From positions 304,978 through 322,406 of the forward strand of contig NW_003123407.1 in the NCBI RefSeq assembly GCF_000003605.2: a stretch of 17,429 nt of DNA. Reading direction: 5' to 3'. A model generated the notes under the pieces. That model was not told the origin of the DNA, made no database searches, and saw only the letters and a program-made list of their open reading frames with translations. Positions 17,157 to 17,429 of the stretch are shown here, piece after piece. This DNA comes from Saccoglossus kowalevskii. Its lineage: Eukaryota; Hemichordata; Enteropneusta; Harrimaniidae. The position numbers were made by a program, and so were the translations under genes. Every line of letters begins with the position of its first letter. The first letter of the stretch is position 1.

Positions 17157-17429
17157 GGTATTGTATTGATAACCATTTTTGACTTTACAATTTTGTTTAC
17201 TATGCATCTGCAGTGACGAAATCGACATTTTGTCCCATCAACACTCGCTTAACCTCACGGGTGTCATCGTCTGGAATCCAGCTATTCAAAAATAAAACAC
17301 TCGCGTGTTTGGAGGGGATATAAAACGTACGGTTTGTGTGCTATTTCTGTCGTTGGAGTCAGAAAAATCAGCCAATGACTGCAAAGAGTTAATTATCATA
17401 CCAGTATACGTGCATTTTAATTTATTAAC
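17157..17429 (+). promoter_or_regulatory. Second copy of the decarboxylase promoter and 5' UTR (next tandem gene, start beyond the window)
   Basis: It aligns with 400-644 through the whole stretch. Shared features are GGTATTGTATTGATAACC, the block at 17199-17230, GTGTTTGGAGG, TGTGCTATTTC and GTCGTTGGA. Here the TATA element is perfect (TATAAAA at 17319-17325) and the initiator is TTCTGTC, with the expected start near 17348. By alignment, the next gene's ATG should lie a few tens of bases beyond 17429. The offset between copies is about 16.76 kb. Confidence 0.88.

Overview
The window looks like AT-rich genomic DNA of an invertebrate animal. It has spliced genes with GT-AG introns, a core promoter with TATA and initiator elements, long simple-sequence tracts and several dispersed or tandem repeats. 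No bacterial-style operon is present. I cannot name the species; a marine lophotrochozoan or similar animal is only a guess.

Region 1-10546 carries one plus-strand gene that I pieced together exon by exon. It encodes a divergent group II (fold type I) pyridoxal-phosphate (PLP) amino-acid decarboxylase. Nine exons are proposed: 582-858 (ATG at 675), 1754-1900, 4156-4231, 4525-4593 (tentative), 4687-4843, 5455-5671, 6883-7090, 7634-7740 and 10263-10546. With this set the phases join at every junction and give 482 codons. The stacking His (about residue 169), the PLP-binding Asp (251) and the Schiff-base Lys (283) are all present with the spacing expected of the family. The substrate is unknown. 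Three features are unusual. An in-frame TAG at 10295-10297 sits where the family usually has a Gln or similar residue, although the frame stays well conserved for 82 codons after it. A four-copy acidic hexapeptide repeat lies in the region matching the mobile catalytic loop. The phosphate-binding segment is shortened.

Region 10547-17150 shows no convincing gene. It holds a degenerate direct duplication of about 0.4 kb (10.8-11.8 kb), a degenerate array with a period near 125 bp (12.9-13.2 kb), an inverted dispersed repeat (8.78-9.05 kb against 13.58-13.86 kb) and a 27-bp minisatellite (16.3-16.5 kb).

Region 17157-17429 is a second copy of the promoter and 5' UTR found at 400-644. This implies a tandem array of decarboxylase genes with a period near 16.76 kb, the next coding start lying just past the window edge. 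The copy in the window has a degraded TATA element and a nonsense codon, while the next copy has a perfect TATA. I infer that the copy in the window is a decaying or truncated paralogue, unless the stop is an allele, a sequencing error or a read-through codon.
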